In this document: positions 63,011 through 64,000 of the stretch, one piece after another
Layout of the letters: each line of letters begins with the position of its first letter
Numbering within the stretch: the first letter of the stretch is position 1
DNA from: Burkholderia sp. D-99
Lineage (GTDB): Bacteria > Pseudomonadota > Gammaproteobacteria > Burkholderiales > Burkholderiaceae
Length of the DNA: 64,000 nucleotides
Direction: 5' to 3'
Assembly (NCBI RefSeq): GCF_011605345.1
Contig: NZ_JAAOXM010000003.1
Coordinates: forward strand, 620,001 to 684,000
Position numbers and translations under genes: made by a program
The notes under the pieces: generated by a model
What the model was told of the DNA's origin: nothing
The model's database searches: none
The model's input: only the letters and a program-made list of their open reading frames with translations

Positions 63011-64000
<990 letters not shown>

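Overview
The window is about 67% GC with strong G/C third-position bias. Its gene content and gene style point to a beta-proteobacterium of the genus Burkholderia, probably the B. cepacia complex: RecBCD, an FUSC-family efflux-like protein, PhoX, an MXKDX-repeat protein, ThiC under a TPP riboswitch, and many EamA and MFS exporters. This is inferred from translated sequences only; no database search was possible. The left edge cuts an IclR-type regulator and the right edge cuts a branched-chain 2-oxoacid dehydrogenase E1-alpha gene.

Left part, about 1-36 kb, is mostly core genome. It holds a PhoX phosphatase with a large leader hairpin, and an ammonium transporter behind a sigma-54 promoter. 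Next come an Rrf2 regulator and an NAD(P)-binding protein that share an operator, an Lrp-type regulator, and a Fur-boxed ferric ABC transporter (fbpABC). They are followed by an amino-acid permease under a HutC-like operator, an FUSC protein, and the overlapping recC-recB-recD-arfB operon. The rest of this part holds an EAL phosphodiesterase, small lipoproteins, thiC with its TPP riboswitch, an MXKDX/cytochrome b/molybdopterin oxidoreductase operon, a chemoreceptor and a HigBA-like toxin-antitoxin pair.

Middle, about 36-46 kb: an EamA transporter with a repetitive tail, an MFS exporter, and a 22-copy octanucleotide VNTR. A LacI-controlled ABC transporter operon ends in a metallophosphoesterase. 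A tRNA-Leu(UAA) gene is split after U34 by a 250-nt group I intron.

Right part, 46.2-60.7 kb, is the most interesting region. It looks like a self-contained system that imports and dismantles an unusual peptide. Dedicated TonB, ExbB and two ExbD proteins would energise a TonB-dependent receptor. A Spinster-type MFS protein could cross the inner membrane. Four cytoplasmic enzymes follow: two D-aminopeptidase-like S12 serine hydrolases, one M81 (MlrC-like) metallopeptidase and one L-Ala-D/L-Glu-type dipeptide epimerase. An EnvZ/OmpR-type pair is encoded at two separate places in the cluster. The tonB and receptor operons share a 64-bp promoter/operator block, and the kinase and regulator genes share a different 44-bp promoter block. 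The parts resemble the microcystin mlrB/mlrC/mlrD set without mlrA, with a dedicated outer-membrane uptake machine added. The cluster lies just beyond the tRNA-Leu gene and is bracketed by a diverged 59-bp direct repeat.

The last 3 kb carry a divergent LysR regulator and zinc alcohol dehydrogenase pair and the start of the bkd operon.
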